Shown: piece after piece, positions 17,688-26,672 of the stretch
Layout of the letters: every line of letters begins with the position of its first letter
Position numbering within the stretch: the stretch's first letter is position 1
DNA from: Chitinophaga filiformis
GTDB taxonomy: Bacteria > Bacteroidota > Bacteroidia > Chitinophagales > Chitinophagaceae
Assembly (NCBI RefSeq): GCF_021646545.1
Contig: NZ_JAKIRP010000003.1
Coordinates: 62,001-126,000, forward strand
Direction: 5' to 3'
Length of the DNA: 64,000 nt
Notes under the pieces: model-generated
The model's database searches: none
What the model saw: only the letters and a program-made list of their open reading frames with translations
What the model was told of the DNA's origin: nothing
Made by a program: the position numbers and the translations under genes

Positions 17688-20564
17688 TTATTTCTTCTCA
17701 ACACGTAACATCATAATGCCTTTCGCAGGCAGTGTTACTTTGTTATTTAATTGTTGTTTATATTCTTCGAGCATGTTGCTTTCCCATACATTCAGACCAG
17801 CTGTTTTGTCCTTTGCTGTAAGTGCAACAGATGATTCAGTAGCTGATGCATTCACCAGCCACAGTATTACGCCTTTGCCATCACCGGCAGGTTTGATACT
17901 TTCTACGTAGACCTCTTTAGTATCGATATTAAAGAAAAGAGATTCATTGGCGTTGCCTGCTGCAGGAGCTGCTATCAGTGGCCGGTGATGAGCCAGTCCT
18001 GTCTGATTGACGGCAAAGGCATCATAAGCATGATGTACCTGCAGATAATAGCGGAAGGTGGTTATACCTTCCTGCGCATGGCGGAAGTTGGTATGCCACA
18101 AATTATTCATTACCCAGGAATACAATGCCGGATGTTGTTCCGTGAAGTTGATCCATTTCGGAGAATCATACAATCCTCCCAGCAGGTTGGCTGTTGTTTG
18201 CCTGCCCACTTCAAACAGCGGGGCGTCGGGTGTTGACCAGGTAACACCGTATTCTTTATTGGATACATCCACCCAACGTTGTACGGTATACCAGTTCCTG
18301 TTGGCGTATTGTAGCTGGTCTGCTTCCACATTTATACTTCCCCAGGGAATGCTGTATCTCACCTGTGCATTTGCCACATTAAAAGGGAAAGCAAAGTGTA
18401 CGCCTTCTTTCGCACTGACCGCTTTCTTATCAATAGTGTTGATAATCTCAATGCGGTCCGTACCTGCTGCCAGGCGTATTTCTCTGCTTAATGCGTTCGC
18501 ACCCGGAGCGGTTGATTCCACCAGCAAGCTAACTACTAAGGGGCCTTTTTCCTTCATGCTGATCTTTGCCGGTCCCGCATATTGTATCTTTTCGATAGAG
18601 TCGCCCGGTAGATAAGAATACCTGTTCAGACCTCCTGAATCAGCGAGGTTACGGTCAATGCCTGTTCTTTCCAGACGGATGATATTGCCTGTCTTTTCAT
18701 CCAGTACTATTTTGTATAGGCCGTTCTGTAGTGTAGAGGCAGTAACACTTGCCTTTGTATTGACGAAGGCCTTACCGGCATGAATGGTGAAACGTTGTTT
18801 GGAGAAAGGTGCGATGTGCTGGATCAATACAGCCAGTTCGCCTGTGCTCAATCGCTGGGAAGGCACACTTTTTCCGTTAACTTCTTTCACGAGATCACCG
18901 GCTGCACTTTGTGCTGCCGACAGGATCACAACTTCTGTACGTATATTACCAATAGTGTTGTATACATCCACTGCATTGGGAGCAGCCTCTCCTGCCGCTG
19001 CCTTTGCCAGCAGATTGGCGGATTGTTCTTTTCCTTTTAAAGCAAAGGAGCGTTTATATCCCCATTGGGAAATGGCTTTAGGATCTTCAGGATGGGAAAT
19101 GCTGTTGTAAGCGCCCCAGGTATGTTCGTTAAACAAGAGGATATTATTCCAGGCAGTATCGAAGTCTTTAGCGGGATAGCCTTGTTTATTACGCAGTGCC
19201 CAGATGGCATCTGCTTGTTGCAGTGTCTCGGAAGCATTCCTGTTATATCCTGTTTCACAGGCAGCGGAAGCGATACCGTCCGTCCAGAATTCTGTATAGT
19301 CGCCGGAAACAACCGGGATCTTATCCTTATAAGCAGCTTCAAAATCTCCGAAGAACTGTTTTACCGATGTGATGACGAGGCGGGGCGAGGCAAATCTTTC
19401 ATTCCATGCTTTGACGGCGTCGGGCAATTCCGGATCTATCGGTGCATTGTCACTCATGGCCCATGTCATGATGGTCATATTGTAAGGGAACTTCTTCCGG
19501 TCAAGTTCTGCGAGATAGTCGAACAGGTATGGATTGAGGAAGTTCTCTGATGGCTTGCCGGTATAATAAGGCACGGGATCTTCCACGGTAAAAAAGTTCG
19601 GTATCTTACTTCCTTTCAGTGTGTAGCCAATGGAATAGGGCTCACTTTGCCAGTAGAGCATTTTCTCGCCGGCGGGCGATTGCCAGTAGAAAGGCCGGTC
19701 GCGCCATTTGGGTGAGTTCCCGATACGGTCGCCTGCATTAGGAGCACCCCAGAAATACCGGATACCGGTAATAGCCGATTGGCTGGACAGTCCCCAGGAG
19801 GCGCCAGGTATGTCTCCCTGGAACATGGTACTGATAGTAAGTCCGTGTTCTCCCGCGGTTTTGACAGCAGTATGGAACATCTGCATGAGCTGCCGGGAAT
19901 CGGTCACGCTGGTATTGATATTTGCATATGCACCATCAATATTGATCCATCCCTTTTTAACAGCGTCCCAGAATGCCTTTTTCTTCGCTTCATCTGCTGC
20001 CGCGAGATAGTGGTCAACCACCCAGAAAGCCTCTGTATTCCACTTATAACGCGCGTCTGCGGGATAGTTCTGTGTACGCTGCGCAATCTTAATAGCTTCG
20101 TCAATATTGTTCATATGCAGGCGCATCACTTTCTCCTGCACATTAGTATATCCAATGTCTACATGAGAATGTGGCAGCAGGTATACCTTCCACTCAGGTG
20201 CAGGCGCTACCATACAGCGGGCGGTGTATTCCCTTCCGCCCGCGGCCAGCCTCACATATAGCTGTGTTTGATGCTGTACGGGACTACCTGGCAGGGGCAG
20301 TTCAAACACTTCCAGTCCCTTTTCGCCTGGATTGATCCTGATACTGTCTTTCAGGCCGTTGAAACTAATGAAAGCCGTGGCGGCAGTATAGTTCTTTCCG
20401 CCATGGAACAGGAGGCGCACCATCCTGGCGGCCCGTCCTTCATACTTCAGATAAGCGACGGTAGGTTTCAGTTCTATTGACGTGAACACCTGCTCTTTGT
20501 GCTGTGCTTTTGTGGTGGTACAGATCCCGCACCATACCAGTAAAAGCAGATAGTATTTTGTCAT
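17688..20564 (-). CDS. Exported GH38-type alpha-mannosidase, first gene of the operon
   Basis: 958 residues with a signal peptide (MTKYYLLLLVWCGICTTTKA, then QHKEQ). A beta-sandwich-like N-terminal ~120 residues precede the GH38 catalytic start PHSHVDIGYT (131-140), which holds the His/Asp zinc ligands. NTEAFWVVDHYL and the GH38 C-terminal beta domains follow (from about 550). The canonical Asp-nucleophile motif of GH38 is not obvious: the matching stretch reads DGAYANINTSVTDSR. The family cleaves terminal alpha-mannose from glycans, retaining the anomer. Placement with sugar import, kinase and isomerase genes supports mannoside use. It is divergent from a GntR regulator, and two repeat motifs lie between. 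Confidence 0.85.
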   Translation of the reverse strand: MTKYYLLLLVWCGICTTTKAQHKEQVFTSIELKPTVAYLKYEGRAARMVRLLFHGGKNYTAATAFISFNGLKDSIRINPGEKGLEVFELPLPGSPVQHQTQLYVRLAAGGREYTARCMVAPAPEWKVYLLPHSHVDIGYTNVQEKVMRLHMNNIDEAIKIAQRTQNYPADARYKWNTEAFWVVDHYLAAADEAKKKAFWDAVKKGWINIDGAYANINTSVTDSRQLMQMFHTAVKTAGEHGLTISTMFQGDIPGASWGLSSQSAITGIRYFWGAPNAGDRIGNSPKWRDRPFYWQSPAGEKMLYWQSEPYSIGYTLKGSKIPNFFTVEDPVPYYTGKPSENFLNPYLFDYLAELDRKKFPYNMTIMTWAMSDNAPIDPELPDAVKAWNERFASPRLVITSVKQFFGDFEAAYKDKIPVVSGDYTEFWTDGIASAACETGYNRNASETLQQADAIWALRNKQGYPAKDFDTAWNNILLFNEHTWGAYNSISHPEDPKAISQWGYKRSFALKGKEQSANLLAKAAAGEAAPNAVDVYNTIGNIRTEVVILSAAQSAAGDLVKEVNGKSVPSQRLSTGELAVLIQHIAPFSKQRFTIHAGKAFVNTKASVTASTLQNGLYKIVLDEKTGNIIRLERTGIDRNLADSGGLNRYSYLPGDSIEKIQYAGPAKISMKEKGPLVVSLLVESTAPGANALSREIRLAAGTDRIEIINTIDKKAVSAKEGVHFAFPFNVANAQVRYSIPWGSINVEADQLQYANRNWYTVQRWVDVSNKEYGVTWSTPDAPLFEVGRQTTANLLGGLYDSPKWINFTEQHPALYSWVMNNLWHTNFRHAQEGITTFRYYLQVHHAYDAFAVNQTGLAHHRPLIAAPAAGNANESLFFNIDTKEVYVESIKPAGDGKGVILWLVNASATESSVALTAKDKTAGLNVWESNMLEEYKQQLNNKVTLPAKGIMMLRVEKK

Positions 20565-20594
20565 GTTCCGGTTCAGCAGTTTATTTTAAGCTAT

Positions 20595-20606
20595 ATGTAC
20601 ATACAT
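20595..20606. promoter_or_regulatory. Candidate GntR operator, copy 1
   Basis: ATGTACATACAT: outer ATGT/ACAT arms form an inverted repeat around a 4-bp centre. It lies 31 bp upstream of the mannosidase start. Core GTACATAC differs at one position from the GTnTAnAC pattern of HutC-type GntR regulators. Confidence 0.5.
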
Positions 20607-20684
20607 TATATTCGTTCATCTCGTCTTATTTAGTCTTATTTCCATAGAAACATTCGTAAATTCGGACTTTTCATTGATTTTTAT

Positions 20685-20696
20685 ATGTACAAACAT
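20685..20696. promoter_or_regulatory. Candidate GntR operator, copy 2
   Basis: ATGTACAAACAT, one base different from the copy at 20595-20606 and preceded by the same TAT. The copies are 90 bp apart; this one lies 80 bp upstream of the GntR gene, so the pair could control both divergent promoters. Confidence 0.5.
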
Positions 20697-20753
20697 ATGG
20701 ACAATGATCATAGAAAGCAAATATTTTTTGCTGTCTTTCTGGACATAGTCCAT

Positions 20754-20761
20754 TACTTTTG
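20754..20761 (+). promoter_or_regulatory. Candidate Bacteroidota promoter of the GntR gene
   Basis: TACTTTTG matches the -7 box TAnnTTTG; a TTTG at 20727-20730 is a possible -33 box with 23 bp between, slightly longer than usual. The leader to the ATG at 20776 would be under 15 nt. Confidence 0.45.
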
Positions 20762-20775
20762 ACATTTCTTTGTAT

Positions 20776-21504
20776 ATGAACTTTTCTATAGACCATAACA
20801 GCGCCGTTCCCCTGCATATTCAGGCAGAGGAATTATTGCGGAAAATGATTGAGGATCCTCAGTTCAGGAATGGCAAGTTCCTGCCCAACGAGGTAGAGTT
20901 ATCCCAACAGCTGGAAATATCCCGCACCACGCTCAGGCAGGCCCTGAACAAATTGGTATACGAAGGATTACTGATCCGCAAGAAAGGGATTGGTACCCGG
21001 GTATCGGAAAAGACGGTTAGCTCGAAATCGATGAACTGGAAAAGTTTCTCACAGGAGATGGCAGCCAGGGGCATTCCTATCAGGAACTTCGAACTACATA
21101 TCAGCTGGGTGAAACCGAATGAGGAGATCATTCATTTCTTTGGCATCAAACCGGAAGAGAAGGTCCTGAAGCTGGAAAGACTGAGAGGACGTCCGGAAGG
21201 ACCGTTTGTATATTTCGTGTCTTACTTTCATCCCGTTATCGGCCTTAGTGGTGAAGAAGACTTTAAGCGTCCGCTATACGAGATACTGGAACAGGATTAC
21301 AATGTTATTGCAACGCTTTCAAAAGAAGAGATCAGTGCTAAAGCAGCAGACAATTTCATTGCGGGTAAGCTGGAGATAGACACCGGTAGTCCTATACTGT
21401 TCCGTAAACGTTTTGTATATGATCAGTCAGATAAACCTGTAGAATTAAACCTGGGTTATTACAAGTCTGACAGCTTTATTTATACGGTTGAAAGCAGAAG
21501 ATAG
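20776..21504 (+). CDS. GntR-family regulator with UTRA domain (HutC subfamily)
   Basis: 242 residues. The start is the ATG at 20776; two upstream codons in the same frame begin with TTG and are unlikely. The N-terminal winged HTH (about 1-75: PLHIQAEELLRKMI, GKFLPNEVELSQQLEISRTTLRQAL, GIGTRV) is followed by a UTRA ligand-binding domain (about 95-242). HutC-type GntR proteins sense small metabolites, often phosphorylated sugars, and mostly repress. It is divergent from the mannoside operon with 211 bp between starts and two similar 12-bp motifs in that gap, so it is very likely the operon's regulator. Ligand inferred: a mannose-related phosphate. Confidence 0.92.
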   Translation: MNFSIDHNSAVPLHIQAEELLRKMIEDPQFRNGKFLPNEVELSQQLEISRTTLRQALNKLVYEGLLIRKKGIGTRVSEKTVSSKSMNWKSFSQEMAARGIPIRNFELHISWVKPNEEIIHFFGIKPEEKVLKLERLRGRPEGPFVYFVSYFHPVIGLSGEEDFKRPLYEILEQDYNVIATLSKEEISAKAADNFIAGKLEIDTGSPILFRKRFVYDQSDKPVELNLGYYKSDSFIYTVESRR

Positions 21505-21599
21505 GTAGTGGTTTTTTATGTTTGACTACGTATTTTCCATGCGTAGTGACAAGCGATCTTTGAGTAGCATTTTTGCAATTAACCTCAAAGATTTGGAAC

Positions 21600-23453
21600 A
21601 TGACATTTAACAACGTCAGTGAGTTAAAGACCCTCTCTGCAATCCCCTCCTCTAATGAAATCAGCACCCTGCTGGGATATTATGCGCCCGATGATAAGGG
21701 AGGTGGTGAGTTTTACTGGGATGCAGATTCAACCGAAGCAGACAACTTAGGTACGATCTTCTCAGTGACCGTCGGAGGCACGCCGGTAACAACCGGAAGA
21801 TGGAAACGTATTTACACATCTTCACTGAATATTCGCTGGTTTGGAGCAAAAGGAGATGGTATTACAGCAGATGATACAGCATTTACCAAATGTATTCAAA
21901 CAGCAGGTTCCGGATCAGAGATTCTGCTGGGACGTGGTAATTACCGATTAACGGCTGGTTTGTCCTTTGTAGGATATTCGAGTGTGCGATTTGTAGGCAA
22001 CAGGTGTCTCATCACAGCTGATTTTACCGGCGGTACACTTTTCACTTTCACACTGAATCAGCCGGCACAAGTAAACGCCGAAGGAATTGAGTTCGTAGAG
22101 GTAAACTTCCAGGGGAAAGGAAAAACTTCCGGCACCACCTGCCTTAGTTTTAGCGGTTACGCAAAAAAAAATCCTCCCATCATTCTCGAAGACCTTGCGT
22201 TCTACAAATTTATCCGCGTCATTCAATGTAATATTGTCGATTTTGACACTGCGATTAAGTTTAATATCTGCCGTAATATACTGGTAGATAATTGCTGGCT
22301 GTCAGGCAACTTGAACGGCATCTACTTTCAGAATAAACACGCTGAAAGTATAGTAAGGGATACGGTTATTTATTGTGCAGGATCCAATAATGCAGGTTCC
22401 TACGGTATCAAATCCGAGTCAACTTACTCGGGTGGCGATTTCACCAACGAAGGACTCGTTATTGAAGGATGTACAATTGATAATGCCCAGTATGGCATTT
22501 ACATGAGAAACGCCGCTTTCTGGAAGATCATCGGCAACTATATCGGTATTCAGTTGCCTTTTAATGACGAAGGTGGCTTGTACATCGGCGGCTACAGGGC
22601 TTATTCAATTCTCCTGGAAAGAGATAATGCACTAGCAACACCTGCCAATGCACGCACCAACACTATCGCTAGTAACAATATCCATCAGGGAGCTATTAAG
22701 ATCAGCAATCTGACCCCTGGTATATGGAGCCTGCTGACTGAAATATCTGACAACGTCTTTAACGGCATAAACGACAACGCTATTCAGATCGGGCCACGAA
22801 TAGCGCATCTTAACATCACAGGTGTGTATGTGGAAAAGGTTTCCCCAACCAGCATTAACGGCGCCATTGTAGAGTTGGACAGCGACTCCACCGTATTCAA
22901 TATCTCCAAGCTGACAAGCAATCAGAATGTCATAAACGCGGTGAACATAAAAGGGGCGAATGTTTCATTCACCAATATCGAAGGTGTTCTACACGCGGGA
23001 AGTGGCGCTATCATTAATAATCCGTCTAACAACAGTATTACTGTATCAAATCTGCGGGGCAATGGTTTATCAACTCAGAAAGCTTTTGCAAACGTTCCTG
23101 TAAATACCTACAGCAGCAGCAATCTGTTGTCCGTTAGTACTGCTTCCATTCCTGTGTACAATGGTATGAAAGGAAGGATCACCCTTGTAGGTGCATTTAA
23201 TCCTTCTGTTGCAGGACAGGTACTTCAACTCGCCACGTCTGGTGTAAGTGTGACCATTCCCAATGCGCCAGGCAGTAGCGCACAGTTCCACAAGCTTTAT
23301 GGCACCGGGATGCGCATGGTTTGTCATGTGATTCCATTCACCGCGAACGCAACGGGTAATTTAAGTGTAGGAGTCACAGTATCGGATTATTCCGGCGGTA
23401 CAACAGGCGTTGACTATCATACATTCCTGACAATAGAGACAGACGCGTACTAA
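21600..23453 (+). CDS. Right-handed beta-helix (pectate-lyase-3 / tailspike-like) protein
   Basis: 617 residues from the ATG at 21600 (the frame also has a TTG at 21573). The N-terminal ~85 residues ([24 protein letters not shown]) match the entry region common to phage tail-fibre or spike-like and Bacteroidota surface proteins. The pectate_lyase_3 signature [18 protein letters not shown] follows. From about 120 to 490 the sequence has the Asn/Gly/Ile-rich turns of a parallel beta-helix, and the last ~100 residues form a beta-sandwich-like region. There is no signal peptide or sorting domain. The family has polysaccharide lyases and hydrolases but also inert adhesins, so activity cannot be assigned. 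No phage genes flank it. Confidence 0.8.
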   Translation: MTFNNVSELKTLSAIPSSNEISTLLGYYAPDDKGGGEFYWDADSTEADNLGTIFSVTVGGTPVTTGRWKRIYTSSLNIRWFGAKGDGITADDTAFTKCIQTAGSGSEILLGRGNYRLTAGLSFVGYSSVRFVGNRCLITADFTGGTLFTFTLNQPAQVNAEGIEFVEVNFQGKGKTSGTTCLSFSGYAKKNPPIILEDLAFYKFIRVIQCNIVDFDTAIKFNICRNILVDNCWLSGNLNGIYFQNKHAESIVRDTVIYCAGSNNAGSYGIKSESTYSGGDFTNEGLVIEGCTIDNAQYGIYMRNAAFWKIIGNYIGIQLPFNDEGGLYIGGYRAYSILLERDNALATPANARTNTIASNNIHQGAIKISNLTPGIWSLLTEISDNVFNGINDNAIQIGPRIAHLNITGVYVEKVSPTSINGAIVELDSDSTVFNISKLTSNQNVINAVNIKGANVSFTNIEGVLHAGSGAIINNPSNNSITVSNLRGNGLSTQKAFANVPVNTYSSSNLLSVSTASIPVYNGMKGRITLVGAFNPSVAGQVLQLATSGVSVTIPNAPGSSAQFHKLYGTGMRMVCHVIPFTANATGNLSVGVTVSDYSGGTTGVDYHTFLTIETDAY

Positions 23454-23477
23454 TGGGCTAATATCCATATAAATAAG

Positions 23478-23502
23478 GGCTGTTTTCCTATGGTGGACAG
23501 CC
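23478..23502 (+). terminator. Probable terminator after the beta-helix gene
   Basis: GGCTGT (23478-23483) pairs with ACAGCC (23497-23502), with a partly paired interior, then TTTATT. It lies 25 bp after the stop codon. Confidence 0.5.
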
Positions 23503-23622
23503 TTTATTCCGGCTGAGTACATATACTCAACTGCAGTATTTTAACATTTTACATCATTAGTTACTGTCTATTTTCACTGTGAAAATATTTTTATTTTTTG
23601 TTTACCCAAAATCCCTTCTACT

Positions 23623-24015
23623 ATGAAAAGATCATTGTTAGCCGTTCTCCTCGTATTTGCAAGCATTGGCATGTACGCAAATACTACCATTCAATCTACT
23701 AACAACACAAAAATCTCACAATCAGCCACAGACACCGTACCAACGCCGGACTTTTTTCACTTTGTTCGTCCTTACGGCTCGGTAAATCCCGGTGAATGGG
23801 TCGCTACATTCATCCTGTCTGTACCTGGTCCAACCGAGCGTGACAACGTAGCATCTGTTGACTGGGATTTCGGTGATGGTACGCCCCCTGTATTGAACAA
23901 AATTGGCGTCAATCACTCTTTCTATTATGCAGGTGCATATAATGTAACGATGACTGTACGATATGTAACTGGTGAGACATTTGTGATTGAAAAAACAATC
24001 ATTATTTCCATGTAA
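23623..24015 (+). CDS. Small exported PKD-domain protein
   Basis: 130 residues: a signal peptide (MKRSLLAVLLVFASIGMYA), a short Thr/Asn/Ser-rich linker and one PKD domain (about 45-130) with the signature VDWDFGDGTPP and HSFYYAGAYNVTMTV. PKD folds mediate protein or carbohydrate contacts in secreted enzymes. Here the domain stands alone, with no catalytic part and no C-terminal sorting domain. It precedes the array of outer-membrane barrels but is separated from it by a strong terminator. No function can be assigned beyond an extracytoplasmic binding role. Confidence 0.85.
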   Translation: MKRSLLAVLLVFASIGMYANTTIQSTNNTKISQSATDTVPTPDFFHFVRPYGSVNPGEWVATFILSVPGPTERDNVASVDWDFGDGTPPVLNKIGVNHSFYYAGAYNVTMTVRYVTGETFVIEKTIIISM

Positions 24016-24039
24016 TCGCAAGCTACATTGTTTCATCGC

Positions 24040-24072
24040 AGGAGAAGGAGCATATCCTTCTCCTGATTTTTT
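24040..24072 (+). terminator. Rho-independent terminator after the PKD gene
   Basis: A perfect 10-bp stem (AGGAGAAGGA, 24040-24049, with 24055-24064) with a GCATA loop, followed by GATTTTTTTAT. The rest of the 330-bp gap to the next gene shows no other feature. Confidence 0.9.
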
Positions 24073-24349
24073 TATACGCCTTTCTGTTAAAGCATTTTTT
24101 TACTATTGCACCTTCTGTATTCTTATACATCGACAAATCACTATTACGCGGGTACGCTCATTTAATAACGAATCGGCAAGCTGTATATGTATCAACAAAA
24201 TGGTGAGGCTTTTATGTTATATAAAGTACTTCACGGCGTAAACGAAAACAAAAAGTTAAAATAGCGTGAACGGTCATTCAAACTGTTCAGTTTAACTTTT
24301 CTTTTAGAGCGATTGATTTACTTTCGATGCAAACAAAACCCAAACGTTC

Positions 24350-25039
24350 ATGAAAAAAATTTTACTGTTAGCCTTGCTGGCCATCAGCATGTTACCCGTT
24401 TATTCTCAGACATCCGTAGGCGTTATTGGAGGATATAATCTGGCGTCGCTACATCCGAAACAAAAACAAATGTATGGCAGCTGGGATTATGATTTCAAAC
24501 AAGGATGGCGTGCCGGCCTGATAGCGGACCATCGACTATGGAAGAAATTCCATCTCCAACCACAATTATTGTTGAATAGCAAAGGTTATAAATCCCGTTA
24601 TTATTATAATGGCCCCTTTGCCTTTTCTAGTGAACGCATTCTCCGGATGCTTTATCTGGAATTACAAGCTAATTTATTATTTAAGGAACCTTTGGGTAGC
24701 GGCAAATTATTGATAGGAGCCGGTCCATACCTAAGCCGGGGCATCGGCGGCAAATTAAGAGCCAGGGGGTTTCAGGTTTATAGCGACGGAACAACATCTT
24801 ACGATCAGAAATTCCCTATAAAGTTCAGGAAGGAAAGCGGCAATGACGCCACCGTTTCTTATCAGAAGCCTTATGATGCCGGACTTAACTTTCAGACAGG
24901 TTACGAATGTAAAAATGGCTTGTTCTTTAACGCAGTGTATAGTCTGGGGTTAACTAACTATAACTATAGCAAAGAGCTCAAATCTAAAAACACCTATTTC
25001 GGATTGGGCGTAGGCTATTTCTTAAAAAAATTAAGCTAA
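24350..25039 (+). CDS. PorT-like outer-membrane beta-barrel protein, paralogue 1 of 4
   Basis: 229 residues: a signal peptide (MKKILLLALLAISMLPVYS, then QTSVG), then alternating short beta segments with the GVIGGYNLASL start, FHLQPQLLLNSKG, YLELQANLLFK, LLIGAGPYLSRGI and a C-terminal FGLGVGYFLKKLS. This is the small 8-strand PorT/OMP_b-brl_2 type barrel. It is the first of four tandem copies of 229-233 residues with 65-90 bp gaps. They share W-R-A-G-L and G-Y-E-(L/C)-K-N-G-L-F-F-N motifs and differ mainly in the predicted surface loops. Function unknown; such barrels are usually structural or binding proteins of the outer membrane. Confidence 0.85.
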   Translation: MKKILLLALLAISMLPVYSQTSVGVIGGYNLASLHPKQKQMYGSWDYDFKQGWRAGLIADHRLWKKFHLQPQLLLNSKGYKSRYYYNGPFAFSSERILRMLYLELQANLLFKEPLGSGKLLIGAGPYLSRGIGGKLRARGFQVYSDGTTSYDQKFPIKFRKESGNDATVSYQKPYDAGLNFQTGYECKNGLFFNAVYSLGLTNYNYSKELKSKNTYFGLGVGYFLKKLS

Positions 25040-25123
25040 CTCATATGACCTTGCTTCAGTAGTAACTGGAACTAGTCAACATTTCATCCGGTCTTTCCCT
25101 TGTTTTAATTAATCCGACATTTC

Positions 25124-25819
25124 ATGAAAAACTTCATACTGTTAGCTTTGCTGGCCATCTGTACAGCACCTGCTTTTGCGCAGACATCCATAGGCATTAT
25201 TGGTGGATATAATCATGCTTCACTACGTTCCCGGAATAACACAAAAGCAAGTGGTCTTGATGTCAACCCTTACGCTGGTTGGAGAGCTGGCATCATCACA
25301 GATCATCATTTATTCGGCAAATTCCATCTTCAGCCACAATTGCTCTTAAATACCAAAGGTCATAACATCGACGTTACTAGCTCCGATGCAGTCCAATACA
25401 GCTTTGTATATGCGAGAAGGCGGTTCACATATCTCGAACTGCAAACCAGTCTGCTGTTTAAACAGCAGACCGGAGCAGGAAAGATTTTTGCCGGCGCAGG
25501 ACCATATATTGGCAGAGGCATCTCTGGTAAAGATAGGTACGATGAGGAATGGAATGGCCGCAGAATTTCCAATTACTATCCGATAAAATACCGTGATAAA
25601 GAGCCGATTGGTGCTGAGGCGGATGGTGTTACTTACCTGAAGCCCTATGATATAGGCGTTAACTTCCAGGCAGGTTATGAGCTTAAAAATGGCCTATTCT
25701 TTAATGCAGTTTATAGTCTGGGGTTAAACCACATCTTCCACGGCCATTCCTCCGGCAATATAGACAAAAACACTTATTTCGGTCTGAGCGTAGGTTATTT
25801 CTTTAAAAAATTCAGTTAA
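25124..25819 (+). CDS. PorT-like outer-membrane beta-barrel protein, paralogue 2 of 4
   Basis: 231 residues with a signal peptide (ending PAFAQTS) and the same barrel pattern as its neighbours: GIIGGYNHASL, GWRAGIITDHHLF, FHLQPQLLLNTKGH, IFAGAGPYIGRGI, GYELKNGLFFN and FGLSVGYFFKKFS. Compared with copy 1, the loop after the fifth strand (around NGRRISNYYPIKYRDKEPIG) is different, pointing to loop diversification after duplication. The 84-bp gap upstream has no terminator, so the four genes may be one transcript. Confidence 0.85.
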   Translation: MKNFILLALLAICTAPAFAQTSIGIIGGYNHASLRSRNNTKASGLDVNPYAGWRAGIITDHHLFGKFHLQPQLLLNTKGHNIDVTSSDAVQYSFVYARRRFTYLELQTSLLFKQQTGAGKIFAGAGPYIGRGISGKDRYDEEWNGRRISNYYPIKYRDKEPIGAEADGVTYLKPYDIGVNFQAGYELKNGLFFNAVYSLGLNHIFHGHSSGNIDKNTYFGLSVGYFFKKFS

Positions 25820-25883
25820 TTGGCAACATCCTTTCCAATTCGCATACAATCAACCTTTATTCTTATCCACTAATTTAAAAATC

Positions 25884-26585
25884 ATGAAAAAAATCATCCT
25901 GTTAGCCTTGCTGGCCATCGGCATAACGCCATCTTTTGGGCAGACATCCGTAGGCATTATTGGAGGATATAATTTAAACTCAATTTATCCTAAATCCAAT
26001 CATGAAGTGCTGGGATACAAGGTATCTTCCCGGTCAGGATGGCGTGCGGGATTGGTAGCAGACAAACGTTTATGGAAGAAATTCTACCTTCAGCCACAAT
26101 TGTTATTGAACGAGAAGGGCTACAATAGACCTTTCACCACTAACGTAGCACCCGCTTATGCAACTGGCGAATTCAAAACACGGCTTCTCTATCTCGAATT
26201 ACAGGCCAACCTCCTGTTTAAACAACAGATCGGTAAAAGTAAGTTATTTGTTGGTGCAGGTCCTTATATTGCCCGGGGCATCGGTGGCCTGGAAACATGG
26301 GATATACAATCTTACGATCAGAACGGAGTGCTGCAAAGCTCCACTAACTACTCTGCCATAGTTTACAGGAACAAAAAACCTGATTACAGCTATGGTAATG
26401 TGGTCCACGTAAAACCTTATGATGTAGGATTTAACTTCCTTGCAGGTTACGAACTAAAGAACGGCCTGTTTTTCAATGTCACCTATGGCAGGGAATTAAA
26501 CAATCGTGGATATACCAGGGGATTTGAAAGTAAAAACACTTATTTCGGCCTGACAGCAGGTTACTTCCTAAAAAGATTCAGCTAA
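25884..26585 (+). CDS. PorT-like outer-membrane beta-barrel protein, paralogue 3 of 4
   Basis: 233 residues with a signal peptide (ending PSFGQTS). It shares GIIGGYNLNSI, GWRAGLVADKRLWKKF, QPQLLLNEKGY, LFVGAGPYIARGIGG, GYELKNGLFFN and FGLTAGYFLKRFS with the other copies; WKKF and GYELKNGL are nearly fixed in the set. It has the longest third extracellular loop (around residues 135-160). It is 64 bp downstream of copy 2. No partner gene suggests a specific pathway. Confidence 0.85.
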   Translation: MKKIILLALLAIGITPSFGQTSVGIIGGYNLNSIYPKSNHEVLGYKVSSRSGWRAGLVADKRLWKKFYLQPQLLLNEKGYNRPFTTNVAPAYATGEFKTRLLYLELQANLLFKQQIGKSKLFVGAGPYIARGIGGLETWDIQSYDQNGVLQSSTNYSAIVYRNKKPDYSYGNVVHVKPYDVGFNFLAGYELKNGLFFNVTYGRELNNRGYTRGFESKNTYFGLTAGYFLKRFS

Positions 26586-26672
26586 GCAGCAATATGTTAT
26601 CACAGCGTATATAAGAACGCAACATATAGCGCTACATGCAATTCATCTCACTGTTCAGAACAATCCAGATTC

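Noticed and set aside
24001..24241. Small plus-strand frame (84 codons) after the PKD gene
   Set aside because: It begins inside the PKD gene end and reads through the terminator; composition is not coding-like.
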